The translations under genes and the position numbers were made by a program. Positions 33,182 through 41,909 of a stretch of DNA of 54,062 nt are shown piece by piece. Source of the DNA: Acidobacteria bacterium UBA2994 (GTDB lineage Bacteria > Acidobacteriota > Vicinamibacteria > Vicinamibacterales > UBA8438); contig DEAA01000032.1 of NCBI GenBank assembly GCA_002346545.1, positions 123,312-177,373 on the forward strand, written 5' to 3'. The notes below the pieces were generated by a model. That model was not told the DNA's origin and made no database searches. It worked only from the letters and a program-made list of their open reading frames with translations. Every line of letters begins with the position of its first letter. Within the stretch, counting starts at the first letter, position 1.

Positions 33182-34069
33182 CTATTTCAGGTGCTCCCTG
33201 AAGAACTCTACCGTTCTCGGCCAAGCCAGCTCGCTGGCGGCTAGGTTCGCGCCCTCCCGTCGTTCTTGAGCCCGCAAGAAGCCGTGGCCGGCGCCGTCGT
33301 AGACGATCACTTCGAACGACTTGCCGGTCATGCCGGCCTCGGCGTCCGGAATAGTGGCGTTCACTCGTTCGTCATTGCCGCCATACAGGCCAAGCACTGG
33401 TGCGTTAACGTTGGCGTAGGGCCGGGCGTCGGTGGGGGAACTGCCGTAGTAGACCACTGCGGCGTCGAGCGCTGGTTGGTCGATAGCGTAGTTGAAGCTG
33501 GCGCCGCCACCCCAGCAGAAGCCCACGGTACCGAGCTTGCCGTTCCCTGACAGGATCGAGAGCGCGTAGGTTCGCACGGCGTCGAGCCGACGGGTGCGCT
33601 CGCCAGGTTCAAGGCTCCGGATCGTGGCTACGACGTTATCCCGGGCTCCGAGCGAGTGAGTGCCTCCGCCGTCCGGGCCGAGGCCGGACAGGAGATCCGG
33701 CGCCACTGCAATAAATCCGTCGGCCGCAAACTGATCCGCCACGCCCCAAACCCAGTCAGTCAGCCCGAAGATCTCGTGGATTACCAAGACGATCGGCGCT
33801 GGTCCTTCCCGCTCGGGATACACCACCCATGCCGAGGTCGGGACCTCGCTGCCGGGCAGCGTGATGTCAACCCACTCTCCATGCCGCGGCGAACTGTTGA
33901 GCCGCTCAGCTGCCGTCTCTTCGCTCGGCGGCAGTGCGAATGCTGCCGGCTCGTCCATGACGGTGCGCTTGGTCTGGGTAGGGGCGTCCTCCGGATTACC
34001 TCCACACGCCACCGTGACGGCAAGGGCCGTCACCATCGAAATTTCCCGCCCTTGTCGACTTCCTTGCAT
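33182..34069 (-). CDS. Dienelactone hydrolase family lipoprotein
   Basis: This is 295 residues. The N-terminus (basic residues, a hydrophobic core TALAVTVA and Cys22 in VACGG) looks like a lipoprotein signal, so ATG 34069 is preferred over ATG 34036. The alpha/beta hydrolase core carries VIHEIFGLTDWVWGVADQFA, the nucleophile elbow GTVGFCWGGGASF with Cys as nucleophile, the acid loop LYGGNDERV and AGHGF with the catalytic His. Cysteine in place of serine is diagnostic for dienelactone hydrolases. A substrate in the periplasm is likely, perhaps an ester rather than dienelactone. It is upstream of nothing obvious and transcribed towards DUF423. Confidence 0.9.
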   Translation of the reverse strand: MQGSRQGREISMVTALAVTVACGGNPEDAPTQTKRTVMDEPAAFALPPSEETAAERLNSSPRHGEWVDITLPGSEVPTSAWVVYPEREGPAPIVLVIHEIFGLTDWVWGVADQFAADGFIAVAPDLLSGLGPDGGGTHSLGARDNVVATIRSLEPGERTRRLDAVRTYALSILSGNGKLGTVGFCWGGGASFNYAIDQPALDAAVVYYGSSPTDARPYANVNAPVLGLYGGNDERVNATIPDAEAGMTGKSFEVIVYDGAGHGFLRAQERREGANLAASELAWPRTVEFFREHLK

Positions 34070-34215
34070 CTGCCCTGCTTTCTTTCTCCGTTTCTGTGCC
34101 TTTGTAGGGAGGGGACCCTAGCCCCGCCTTACAGGAACAGCCCACTTAGCTTGCTCCACCTACGAACTGAAACTGCCTAAAGCCAAGACTGGTTGGCGCG
34201 GCAATACAGTCGCCC

Positions 34216-35073
34216 CTAATACAACTTCAGCGCGGGCGTGTCCGGCGGGCACAGACCGACGTCGACGGCTTGGCGGTGCAGTAGTCCGAGCGAGACGCGG
34301 CCGAGCTCGCCAAGGTCGCTCGTCCACTCGTTCACATAGAGGTCGACATGCTTGAACATCACCTCCTCGGTGAGCTCCTGGGCGTAGCGTCGCATCGTGG
34401 TAACCGTTTCGTCCCGGTGGGCATGCGCGTAGGCGAGAGAGTCCGTCAACACGTCCCTCACCGTGGTGATCAGTTCTCGGCCGAGCCCGTGCCGGACCAG
34501 GATGCCTCCGAGCGGCAGCGGCGATGACGTCGCTTCTTCCCAACGCGCTCCGAGATCCTCGATGAGGGCCAACCCCTGCTGCTGCCAGGTGAAACGCCCT
34601 TCGTGGATGCAGACCCCGAAGTCGGCATCACCGTTCTTGAGCGCCGGCATGATGTCTGAGAATACCACCTGGCTCAGTTCGCCTTCGCCAGGGTGAAACA
34701 GCTTGTAGAGTAGGGTGGCCGTCGTGTGCTCACCCGGACACAGGACCAGGGCCGGGTGGGCGTCGTTGTCCGGCCGCAGCGAGTCTCGCGGGTGGGTGCC
34801 CGGTCGAGCTGCCAGGAGTAGAGGACCGACACCAAAGCCCAGCGCCGACCCAGTGCGCAGCACTCCAAGGTCACCTGACAGGAGCACCGCGGTGTGGAAG
34901 CTGGCCTTGGCCACGTCGAAGTCGCCGGCACCCAGACGCTGATTGAGTTCCTCGACGTCGAGCAGCTCGGTCTGGAACTCGAGACCCCTCAGATCGACCC
35001 GCTGTTCCAGAATACCGTGGAAGGCGAAAGTATCGTTCGGGCAGGTCGAGATGCCCAGATGAATGGGAGTCAT
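34216..35073 (-). CDS. mqnD: 1,4-dihydroxy-6-naphthoate synthase (futalosine menaquinone pathway)
   Basis: This is a 285-residue protein of the MqnA/MqnD family with a periplasmic-binding-protein-like fold. The starting LGISTCPNDTFAFHGIL and the later ARPGTHPRDS, HTTATLLYKLF and TSSPLPLGGILVRHGL identify MqnD rather than MqnA. It converts cyclic de-hypoxanthine futalosine to 1,4-dihydroxy-6-naphthoate. Its ATG overlaps the stop of mqnB by 4 nt, fitting the pathway: MqnB acts two steps earlier. MqnA, MqnC and MqnE must be elsewhere. The presence of these genes supports menaquinone synthesis by the futalosine route. Confidence 0.93.
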   Translation of the reverse strand: MTPIHLGISTCPNDTFAFHGILEQRVDLRGLEFQTELLDVEELNQRLGAGDFDVAKASFHTAVLLSGDLGVLRTGSALGFGVGPLLLAARPGTHPRDSLRPDNDAHPALVLCPGEHTTATLLYKLFHPGEGELSQVVFSDIMPALKNGDADFGVCIHEGRFTWQQQGLALIEDLGARWEEATSSPLPLGGILVRHGLGRELITTVRDVLTDSLAYAHAHRDETVTTMRRYAQELTEEVMFKHVDLYVNEWTSDLGELGRVSLGLLHRQAVDVGLCPPDTPALKLY

Positions 35074-35729
35074 GCGCTCCAGTCCGTATGGGTGACGAGG
35101 TCAGAGGCGACGGTCCATGCCGCGTCGAGGGCGTCGCCAATCTGCCAGCCATCCACCTTCCGATCGCCGACATGGTTCGAAATTCCTCGCACGATGGCCA
35201 CTGGGACCTTGGCCAGGCGGGCTGAGAGCGCCACCGCGAAGCCCTCCATGTCCTCGGCGATCGCGCCGGGACACTGATTCATGCGGTGACCAGCGTCTTC
35301 GGCCGAGATAGAAGCGGCGCAGGCGGTAAGGAGAGCGCCGTCGGCGGGCGGTACCGGGGAGGCCAGTTCGAGCTGGTCGTCAACCCGTACGTTCGCATCG
35401 GGGTCGTTCCAATGAGGGAAGCCCATGGCGCCGGCAGGGACGAATGCCGGACCGCTTCCGACGCCGATGCCGTGCATCATCACCCGGCCGAAGGTGGTGG
35501 CCGTCCCGATCGGCAGTGCCTCGGGATCGAAGGTGCCGGCAATACCGACGAGCAGGACACGGGTCGGACTGAATCTAGCAAGGAGCTCGGCCGTCCTGGC
35601 GGCCGCTGTCACAGGCCCGAACCCACAGAGCTCGGTCCGAGCGTCACTCCCGAAGCCCGGTTGGCGAGCCAGGAGGCGACGCTCGAGCTCGGTCGGGACG
35701 AGGACCAGGGTGCTGCGAGCCGCCGCCAT
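35070..35729 (-). CDS. mqnB: Futalosine hydrolase
   Basis: This is a 219-residue member of the nucleoside phosphorylase/hydrolase family. RVLLVGIAGTFDPEALPIGT near the middle, FGRVMMHGIGVGSG, and the C-terminal MNQCPGAIAEDMEGFAVALS plus IVRGISNHVGDR are the futalosine hydrolase pattern, with the catalytic Glu-Asp-Met-Glu and the base-binding Asp near the end. It releases hypoxanthine from futalosine. It is sandwiched between malic enzyme upstream (stop and start share 1 nt, TGATG) and mqnD downstream. The link to malic enzyme is probably just co-transcription. Confidence 0.93.
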   Translation of the reverse strand: MAAARSTLVLVPTELERRLLARQPGFGSDARTELCGFGPVTAAARTAELLARFSPTRVLLVGIAGTFDPEALPIGTATTFGRVMMHGIGVGSGPAFVPAGAMGFPHWNDPDANVRVDDQLELASPVPPADGALLTACAASISAEDAGHRMNQCPGAIAEDMEGFAVALSARLAKVPVAIVRGISNHVGDRKVDGWQIGDALDAAWTVASDLVTHTDWSA

Positions 35730-37147
35730 CAGCCCTTCGTCTCGCGGCGGGCGACGCCGGTCTCTCGTGCCGCGCCGGACACCGCCCGGGCCACCGCTTT
35801 GACCACTTCCCGGTTAAAGACACTCGGGATGATGTAGTCCTCATGGAGCTCGGTGGCCGGGATCACGCCGGCGATCGCCTCTGCGGCAGCATGCTTCATC
35901 CTGTCGTTGATTACTGTGGCCCGGGCATCGAGGGCGCCTCGGAAGACCCCAGGGAAGGCGAGTACGTTATTGATCTGGTTCGGGTAGTCCGAGCGGCCAG
36001 TGGCCATGATCCGCACGTGGGGCGCCGCCTTTTCCGGCATGATTTCTGGGGTCGGGTTGGCCATGGCAAAGACCACCGCGTCCCGGTTCATTTTTTTGAC
36101 CATGGGCACCGTGAGCACGCCGGGTCCGGACAGCCCCACGAAGACGTCGGCCCCCTCGATCACGTCGGCCAGGCTCCCGTGTTCCTCGTTTGGGTTGGTG
36201 TGATCGGCATACCACTGTTTCATGAAGTTCATGTTCTCGGTTCGACCGCGATAGATCGCGCCGGTGCGGTCACAGCCGATGAGGTTCTTCACGCCGTAGT
36301 CCATGAAGATCTTGCTGACGGCAACGCCCGAAGCTCCGACTCCGTTGAAGACGACCTTGAGCTCGTCGGGAGTCTTTTTCACCAGGCGCAGCGCGTTGAT
36401 CAGCGGCGCCAGGGTGACGATGGCGGTGCCGTGTTGGTCGTCGTGAAACACCGGGATGTCGAGTTTTGCCTGGAGCCGCTCCTCGATCTCGAAGCATCGC
36501 GGTGCCGAGATGTCTTCCAGGTTGATGCCGCCAAATGTGGGAGCGAGATGGCTCACGGTGTCGACGATGGCATCGGCGTCGGTGGTGTCGAGCGCCAGCG
36601 GGAAGGCGTCCACTCCGGCGAACTCTTTGAAGAGCGCGCATTTGCCTTCCATGACCGGCATTGCCCCGGCTGGCCCGATGTCGCCCAATCCCAGCACTGC
36701 GGTACCGTCGGTGACCACGGCGACCGTGTTCTTCTTGATGGTCAGCGAGTAGGCATCCTCGGGTCGATGATGAATCGCCATACAGACCCTGGCGACCCCC
36801 GGGGTGTAGGCCATCGACAGGTCGTCTCGGGTTCGGATCGGGGCCCGGCTCACTACTTCGATCTTGCCGCCGAGGTGCAGCAGGAAGGTGCGGTCCGAGT
36901 GATGCAAGAGCGTGAATCCGCCCAACGATCGAATTCCCTCGATCAGCTCGTTTGCGTGGTCGTCGTCACGGGTGTTAATGGTCAGGTCGCGCACCATTAG
37001 CCCGTCGCCGACCGATACTAGGTCCACCGCGCCGATATCGCCGCCCAGGTGGCCTATCTCCGAGGCCAAGCGGCCCAGCATCCCGCTGTCGTTCTTGAAC
37101 TCCACCCGCACGGTCAGGCTGTTGCTGACATTCGTGGTCTCAGCCAT
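35729..37147 (-). CDS. NAD(P)-dependent malic enzyme with N-terminal ACT domain
   Basis: This is a 472-residue protein with AAGGA 8 nt before the ATG. Residues ~9-85 are an ACT-type regulatory domain (LTVRVEFKNDSGMLGRLASE, LGGDIGAVDLV). The malic enzyme part follows: AYTPGVARVCMAI, the substrate loop VVTDGTAVLGLGDIGPAGAM, GGINLEDISAPRCFEIEERL, the nucleotide site VVFNGVGASGVAVSK and SGPGVLTVPMV. It oxidatively decarboxylates malate to pyruvate. ACT fusion implies allosteric control by a small molecule, possibly an amino acid. It lies directly downstream of a dicarboxylate symporter and upstream of mqnB. This class of small prokaryotic malic enzyme is typically 400-470 residues. Confidence 0.94.
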   Translation of the reverse strand: MAETTNVSNSLTVRVEFKNDSGMLGRLASEIGHLGGDIGAVDLVSVGDGLMVRDLTINTRDDDHANELIEGIRSLGGFTLLHHSDRTFLLHLGGKIEVVSRAPIRTRDDLSMAYTPGVARVCMAIHHRPEDAYSLTIKKNTVAVVTDGTAVLGLGDIGPAGAMPVMEGKCALFKEFAGVDAFPLALDTTDADAIVDTVSHLAPTFGGINLEDISAPRCFEIEERLQAKLDIPVFHDDQHGTAIVTLAPLINALRLVKKTPDELKVVFNGVGASGVAVSKIFMDYGVKNLIGCDRTGAIYRGRTENMNFMKQWYADHTNPNEEHGSLADVIEGADVFVGLSGPGVLTVPMVKKMNRDAVVFAMANPTPEIMPEKAAPHVRIMATGRSDYPNQINNVLAFPGVFRGALDARATVINDRMKHAAAEAIAGVIPATELHEDYIIPSVFNREVVKAVARAVSGAARETGVARRETKG

Positions 37148-37212
37148 GCAATCGCGTCCTTCGTTGTAGTTCGGGGTCGGTCGACACCCCAGCCTATCGC
37201 ATGACGGCGTCG

Positions 37213-38463
37213 TTAGGAGGATGAGAAGGCGCGGTCGACGACCGCCGAGCCGACCGAGTCACCAAACGCGTTGACCGCCGTTCGGAACCGGTCCAGCAGC
37301 CAGTCCACCGAAAGGATGAGGCCGATGTATTCCACGGGGAGACCGACCGCGTTCAGCACGATGATCATCGTGACGAGCCCAGCCTCCGGGATACCGGCCG
37401 CCCCGACCGCGGCCAGGGTTGCCGTGATGGCCACCACTACTTGCTGGGTGAGCGTTAGCTCGAAGCCGATGGCCTGGGCGATGAAGATCGCGGCGGCCGC
37501 CTCGTAGAGCGCGGTGCCGTCCATGTTGACAGTGGCACCTAGTGGAAGCACGAACTCGGACGAGCGCTTCGATACTCCGGCCTTCGAGACGGCGCACTCC
37601 ATTGTGACCGGGAGGGTCGCGGTCGAGCTGGCTGTCGAGAAGGCGGTCAGCAGCGCCTGGCTCATCTGTAGCAGGAACCGGAACGGGTTGCGGCGGGTGA
37701 AGAGCCAGAGGATCAGGGGCAGCGTGACGAGCGCATGCACGAAGAGCCCGGCCAGCACGGTGCCGAAGTAGGCGCCAGTCTGCCGGAGTACGTCGGCAAG
37801 ATTGCCTTCGAGCTGGGCCTCTCCGAATCGGGCGGTCACCAGGCAGAAAATGCCGAGCGGTGCGAGGCGCATCAGTAGCAGGATGAAGGCGAGCAGGGCG
37901 TCGTTGACCTGCACGATCATCTCGGCGATTGCGTGTACGCGTCGGCCCATCGTGGTGAGCATGCCGGCGAAGATCACCGAGAACACGATGAGGGGCAAGA
38001 GGTTGGTTTCGGCCGCCGACTCGATCAGGTTGTCGGTGAAGAGCATCAGTAGGAGATTGCGCAGAATGGCGTTGAGCGAAGCGTCTTCCTGCTCGGCGGT
38101 AACACCTTCCCCCGCGGTCGCCATCTCCTCCAGCGTGGCCTGATCGATGGTCCCGACGCCGGGCTGGATCACGTTCACCATCACCAACCCCACGATGACG
38201 GCGAGCACGGTGGTGGTGAGGTAATACAGGATGGCGAGTCCACCCGGGCGGCCCAGTTTTCGGACGTCGCCCAGCCCGATGATGCCGCTCATCACACTCG
38301 CCACGACCAAGGGCACGACCATCATTGTCAGCAGGCGTAAAAAGACCTCTCCTCCCACCTCGAACCCGACCGCCGCCGAGGGACTGGCGAATGCCAGCGC
38401 TACGGCGGCGACGATCGCGATACCGATGTAGAGAGTGAGGCGGTTGGAGGGCTTACCGGACAT
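37213..38463 (-). CDS. Dicarboxylate/amino acid:cation symporter (DAACS family)
   Basis: This is 416 residues from ATG 38463, chosen because AGAGG (complement of 38471-38475) sits 7 nt upstream; the earlier Met at 38484 has none. Eight or so membrane helices are predicted by eye. The family motifs are present: FLRLLTMMVVPLVVASVMSG, a serine-rich re-entrant loop AFSTASSTATLPVTMECA and LPLGATVNMDGTALYEA with the NMDGT sodium/substrate site, then GAAGIPEAGLV. It imports C4-dicarboxylates or acidic amino acids with Na+ or H+. The malic enzyme gene lies 65 nt downstream on the same strand, so uptake of malate or succinate feeding it is a sensible idea. Confidence 0.94.
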   Translation of the reverse strand: MSGKPSNRLTLYIGIAIVAAVALAFASPSAAVGFEVGGEVFLRLLTMMVVPLVVASVMSGIIGLGDVRKLGRPGGLAILYYLTTTVLAVIVGLVMVNVIQPGVGTIDQATLEEMATAGEGVTAEQEDASLNAILRNLLLMLFTDNLIESAAETNLLPLIVFSVIFAGMLTTMGRRVHAIAEMIVQVNDALLAFILLLMRLAPLGIFCLVTARFGEAQLEGNLADVLRQTGAYFGTVLAGLFVHALVTLPLILWLFTRRNPFRFLLQMSQALLTAFSTASSTATLPVTMECAVSKAGVSKRSSEFVLPLGATVNMDGTALYEAAAAIFIAQAIGFELTLTQQVVVAITATLAAVGAAGIPEAGLVTMIIVLNAVGLPVEYIGLILSVDWLLDRFRTAVNAFGDSVGSAVVDRAFSSS

Positions 38464-38476
38464 TCCGTTACCTCTT

Positions 38477-39865
38477 TCAGGCACGCAGGTCGTAGCACCG
38501 CAGGCGGGGTGCGGCGCCCGTCAAGATGTCACGCGTGTTCTGCACGAAGTAGAGCAGGCCCCGGCTCAGCACCGGAAGCGTCCAGGATTCCTGGGCGGCG
38601 GAGAGCCAGGCACGTGAGATCTCCCGGTAGCCGTCGGGCGACAGATCCAGCCAGAGCAGGTGTCCAAGCTCACCCAGCGCCAGGAACTGACCATCTACTG
38701 CCATGAGCGATCCGCGCGCCGTTGAGACCATGGCTTCGCGCTGGCGGCCGCCTTGTTCGAAGGTTTCCCGCCAGACTGGCGCTTCGCGCCAGACTGCCCG
38801 TCCGTCGGTCACGTCCACGCAGGCGATCGAGGCGTCGCCCTGGTTCCGGCCGTCGTAGCCGTAGAGGTAGCCGTCCTGGTGGATCGGGGTGTTGAAGTGC
38901 AGGGCGAACGCTTGGGTGGTCCAGAGGACCTCATGGCGGAAATCCGGCAAGACCTGGACCAGTGCGCCGCCGGTGCGATAACTGGCCGAGACAAACACCT
39001 TGTCGTCGAAGACGACCGGACAGGACGCGTTCACGGACTCGTAGGTGCGGCTGCGGAACGGAAACGCGAAGTCGATGGCGCCCGTCGCCGGATCGATCGA
39101 CAGCAGTCCTCCGGTCGGGGGATCGGATTCGCCACCAGCGAAGACGAAGACGCGTGGCTCGCCGTGCATGACAGCTGGCACGGGTGAGGCATAGCTGGGC
39201 CCCCACTCGCCGGTGCCCCAGAGTTCTTCCCCGGTGTCGACGTCGAAGGCGACGACACAGGGGCCGCCCGGAGCGCCGACGTTCACGATCAATCGTGACT
39301 CCGCGATCAGAGGGGTGGATGAGACGCCGAAGAAATCTTGGTGCGCACCGTAGTCATTGCGGAGATCCCGATGCCAGACAGCCTCGCCCGTCTCGAGCTC
39401 GAGGCAGTGTAGTCGCCCTTCGGCGCCGAAGGTGAAGACCCGTCCTGCGTCGATGACGGGGCTAGATCTGGGGCCGTCGTTATAGCCGTAGCGGTCCCGA
39501 TAGGTTGTTGCATAGTTGAACTGCCAGCGCGATTCCCCCGTCTCGGGGTGGAGGCACTCCACGATCTCGCGGTCGCCAACCCGATGAAAGAACACCAGGT
39601 GGTCGCCGGCGACGGCCGGCGACGTGTAGCCCGTCCCCTTCTCCATTTCCCAGACCAGCGGCGGCGGGAGCTCCCGGCTGAGATGGCTCTCGGTCGACAC
39701 GGCGTTGTGGGTTGGGCCTAGAAACGAGCGCCAGTCGTGGGTGACCGCGTCCGTCGATAGAGGACGAGGGCGGCCTGAGGGTGCCGATTGCCCTCGGGCG
39801 ACGGAGGCCAGCAGCGTCTGACTAGCCAGAGCCTGCAGCAGCGCCCGGCGCGACAGCGTATGCAT
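38477..39865 (-). CDS. Tat-exported PQQ-like beta-propeller protein
   Basis: From ATG 39865 this is a 462-residue protein; ATG 39874 would add three residues. The N-terminus, HTLSRRALLQALASQTLLA, carries a twin-arginine motif (SRRALL) and a hydrophobic core, so it should be exported folded. Repeated propeller blades follow, with outer-membrane-YfgL/quinoprotein-like strands such as DWRSFLGPTHNAVS, LHCLELETGEAVWHRDL and VVAFDVDTGEELWGTGEW. None of the catalytic Asp or metal residues of PQQ dehydrogenases is apparent, so it is a structural or binding propeller rather than a proven oxidoreductase. It ends 13 nt before the symporter start and may be co-transcribed with it. Confidence 0.87.
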   Translation of the reverse strand: MHTLSRRALLQALASQTLLASVARGQSAPSGRPRPLSTDAVTHDWRSFLGPTHNAVSTESHLSRELPPPLVWEMEKGTGYTSPAVAGDHLVFFHRVGDREIVECLHPETGESRWQFNYATTYRDRYGYNDGPRSSPVIDAGRVFTFGAEGRLHCLELETGEAVWHRDLRNDYGAHQDFFGVSSTPLIAESRLIVNVGAPGGPCVVAFDVDTGEELWGTGEWGPSYASPVPAVMHGEPRVFVFAGGESDPPTGGLLSIDPATGAIDFAFPFRSRTYESVNASCPVVFDDKVFVSASYRTGGALVQVLPDFRHEVLWTTQAFALHFNTPIHQDGYLYGYDGRNQGDASIACVDVTDGRAVWREAPVWRETFEQGGRQREAMVSTARGSLMAVDGQFLALGELGHLLWLDLSPDGYREISRAWLSAAQESWTLPVLSRGLLYFVQNTRDILTGAAPRLRCYDLRA

Positions 39866-39916
39866 GGCGGGCATCGTACCCGCTGGGTGCACACCCGTCC
39901 AGATGAGGGTCGACGC

Positions 39917-39922
39917 TATAAT
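39917..39922 (+). promoter_or_regulatory. Possible -10 element upstream of the small protein gene
   Basis: TATAAT matches the sigma-70 -10 consensus exactly and lies 30 nt before the GTG at 39952. No good -35 is present at the expected distance (about 39894-39899). A perfect TATAAT in such GC-rich DNA is notable, but one hexamer does not prove a promoter. Confidence 0.4.
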
Positions 39923-39951
39923 CCTGGAGTTTTTGAGAAAGGACGCGGATC

Positions 39952-40257
39952 GTGTCGAACGATGCCCCGAAGAGCGCAGTCGAGTTGGTGATGGAGCGGC
40001 TGCGGCAGCAGGACGATGCCGCCGAGCCACCGCCGCTGCTAACTGATGACCAGAAGACCCGGATCGCTGACGCCAGGCGCGACCACGACGCCAAGGTGGC
40101 CGAAGCCGAAATCCTGTTCGGTGCCAAGATGGCGGTTGCCTTTGAGCCTGAGGCGCGCGCCCAGTTGGAGGCGAACCACCGGCGCGACCTGTCGCAGTTC
40201 GCCTCGAGTCGCGACAAGAAGGTCGCCGCCATTCGCGGTGGGCAGGGCGACTCGTGA
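39952..40257 (+). CDS. Small charged coiled-coil-like protein of unknown function
   Basis: This is 101 residues from GTG 39952, preceded by GAAAGGA about 9 nt upstream. The protein is rich in Asp, Glu, Lys, Arg and Ala, with no Cys and no hydrophobic segment. Residues ~30-95 look like one long helix (DDQKTRIADARRDHDAKVAE, then RAQLEANHRRDLSQFASSRD), so a coiled coil is likely. I recognise no family. It overlaps the PqiA gene by 4 nt (GTGA), so the two are probably translated together and the small protein may help or regulate the membrane protein. Confidence 0.7.
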   Translation: MSNDAPKSAVELVMERLRQQDDAAEPPPLLTDDQKTRIADARRDHDAKVAEAEILFGAKMAVAFEPEARAQLEANHRRDLSQFASSRDKKVAAIRGGQGDS

Positions 40258-40823
40258 AAGGGGTTGTCGTCGCGCTGACGCTGGTCAACTTCATCCTGCT
40301 GGTGCCCGGCGTCACTCAGCCGATCTACAGCGTGCACATCGCCACCGAGGTCCAAGCCTCCATCATCCCTGACCCGGTTGAGGTGACGGTGTATGAGCAG
40401 ACACGATCCATTCTCGGCACGGTGGCTGAGCTGTGGGAATCAGCCGATTACCTCGTGTCGTTTCTGATCCTGCTCTTCAGCGTCATCGTGCCGGTCGCCA
40501 AGGGAGGGATGTTGCTGACGTCGATCTTCGTGACTACCGAGGCGCTCAAGCAGCGGCTGGTCCAGGTGGTCGACGTCATCGGGAAGTGGTCGATGGCTGA
40601 TGTGTTCGTGGTGGCCATTTTCTTGGCCTACCTGGCCACGCGTGACCAGGGACAATCGAATCAGTTCAGCGTCGAGGCGCCCCTGCCGCTGCTGCCGGAT
40701 ATTGAGGTGGCGATGGAGACCCATCTCACCTCGACGCTAGGGCCCGGGTTCTACTATTTCCTCGGCTACTGTCTGTTTTCGGTGTTTTGGGCCCAGGTGC
40801 TGCGCTACCGGTTGCGGGCGTAA
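40254..40823 (+). CDS. Paraquat-inducible protein A (PqiA-like) membrane protein
   Basis: This is 189 residues from GTG 40254. Membrane segments flank a periplasmic stretch; the family markers are TRSILGTVAELWESADYLVS, FLILLFSVIVPVAKGG and the cytoplasmic VIGKWSMADVFVVAIFLAYL. This is a single PqiA domain of about 190 residues, roughly half of E. coli PqiA, and lacks the N-terminal zinc-ribbon cysteines. PqiA-type proteins act with MCE proteins in lipid transport across the envelope; no MCE gene is present here. The short coiled-coil protein encoded just upstream is its likely co-expressed neighbour. Confidence 0.88.
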   Translation: MKGVVVALTLVNFILLVPGVTQPIYSVHIATEVQASIIPDPVEVTVYEQTRSILGTVAELWESADYLVSFLILLFSVIVPVAKGGMLLTSIFVTTEALKQRLVQVVDVIGKWSMADVFVVAIFLAYLATRDQGQSNQFSVEAPLPLLPDIEVAMETHLTSTLGPGFYYFLGYCLFSVFWAQVLRYRLRA

Positions 40824-40995
40824 CTTTGGTGCGTCATGACCTGGGAGTGATGGTGGCGGCGGCCTTGAGCCTGATTCGGACGTACGGCAAGGCGCGGAGA
40901 CGGTGGCCCGATGGTTCCTTGCTGCCGTTCGCCCGGTGATACCATCCAGTTCAGGCGACAGATCGCCCTGATGGCGGTCAGGGAGGAGCACTAGC

Positions 40996-41544
40996 ATGAC
41001 GTTTCGGACACCGCTGGTATTGGCGCTGGCCCTTGTGGTCACGTTGGTTGGGGGCAGTGTGGCATCGGCGCAGGATGCGCCCGTCGTGGTGATCGACACG
41101 TCGATGGGTGTCATCACGGTCGAGTTGAATCCAACGGCCGCGCCAATCACGGTCGAGAACTTCCTGCAGTATGTCGATGATCGCCACTACGATGGGACCA
41201 TTTTTCATCGTGTCATCGATGGCTTCATGATCCAGGGTGGGGAGGGCAGGAGGCTGGGCAAGTCGACCCGGGACCAGATCAAGAACGAAGCTGAGAACGG
41301 TCTAACGAACGACAAGTACACGCTTGCCATGGCCAGGACGGCCGCGGTAGATAGTGCCACCGACCAGTTCTTCATCAACGTGAATGACAATGCGTTCCTG
41401 AACAACGGCGTCCGCGATTTCGGCTACGCTGTCTTCGGCAAGGTCACGGCAGGCATGGACGTAGTCGATGCCATCGCGGTTACACCGGTGGCGAACAACG
41501 TGCCGAATACGCCGGTCGTAATGAACTCCGTTCGTCGACAGTGA
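40996..41544 (+). CDS. Secreted cyclophilin-type peptidyl-prolyl isomerase
   Basis: This is 182 residues from ATG 40996 with a good ribosome binding site, GGAGGAG at 40982-40988. A signal peptide ([20 protein letters not shown]) leads into a small bacterial cyclophilin domain with [40 protein letters not shown] and [13 protein letters not shown]. The active-site Arg in FHRVI and the Phe and Gln of FMIQGG are intact. It is expected to help fold periplasmic proteins by proline isomerisation. It is monocistronic as far as can be seen, with 172 nt of non-coding sequence before it. Confidence 0.93.
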   Translation: MTFRTPLVLALALVVTLVGGSVASAQDAPVVVIDTSMGVITVELNPTAAPITVENFLQYVDDRHYDGTIFHRVIDGFMIQGGEGRRLGKSTRDQIKNEAENGLTNDKYTLAMARTAAVDSATDQFFINVNDNAFLNNGVRDFGYAVFGKVTAGMDVVDAIAVTPVANNVPNTPVVMNSVRRQ

Positions 41545-41909
41545 TCCCCCGTCCCGGCTGGTGCTCCTCTGCGTGACGGCTTGGTCGTCCTGAAGGACCA
41601 CTCGTCGGGACTGCTGAGCGGTCCGGCTAGGTGAGCCCGCAGAATTCCTTGCGTAGCGACTGAGTGTCCCATCTGGCGTCTCTGGAGCCGTCGGGTTCCT
41701 CGAGGTCAGTGAGCATTATCTGTTCCAGGTCCTCGATGTGGCGGCAAGCGGTATCGATGTGGCGCGGCTGGTAGCGACGCAGCGTTTACGGCTCGTGGTG
41801 ATGTCGGAAGATCAGTGCGCCTCGTTGCGCCTGATACGCCCGGTAGCCCAGCAGGACCGCGCGCTACGCTCATCAGTACCACGACACCCTCCACACTGGA
41901 ACTGAAGCG
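41545..41909. other. Gene-free stretch before the MtfA-like gene
   Basis: I find no supportable coding region, RNA gene or terminator in these 365 nt. Frames across the region give no recognisable protein motif. It must contain the promoter for the MtfA/ABC-F operon, but no clear -35/-10 pair was found. Confidence 0.5.
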
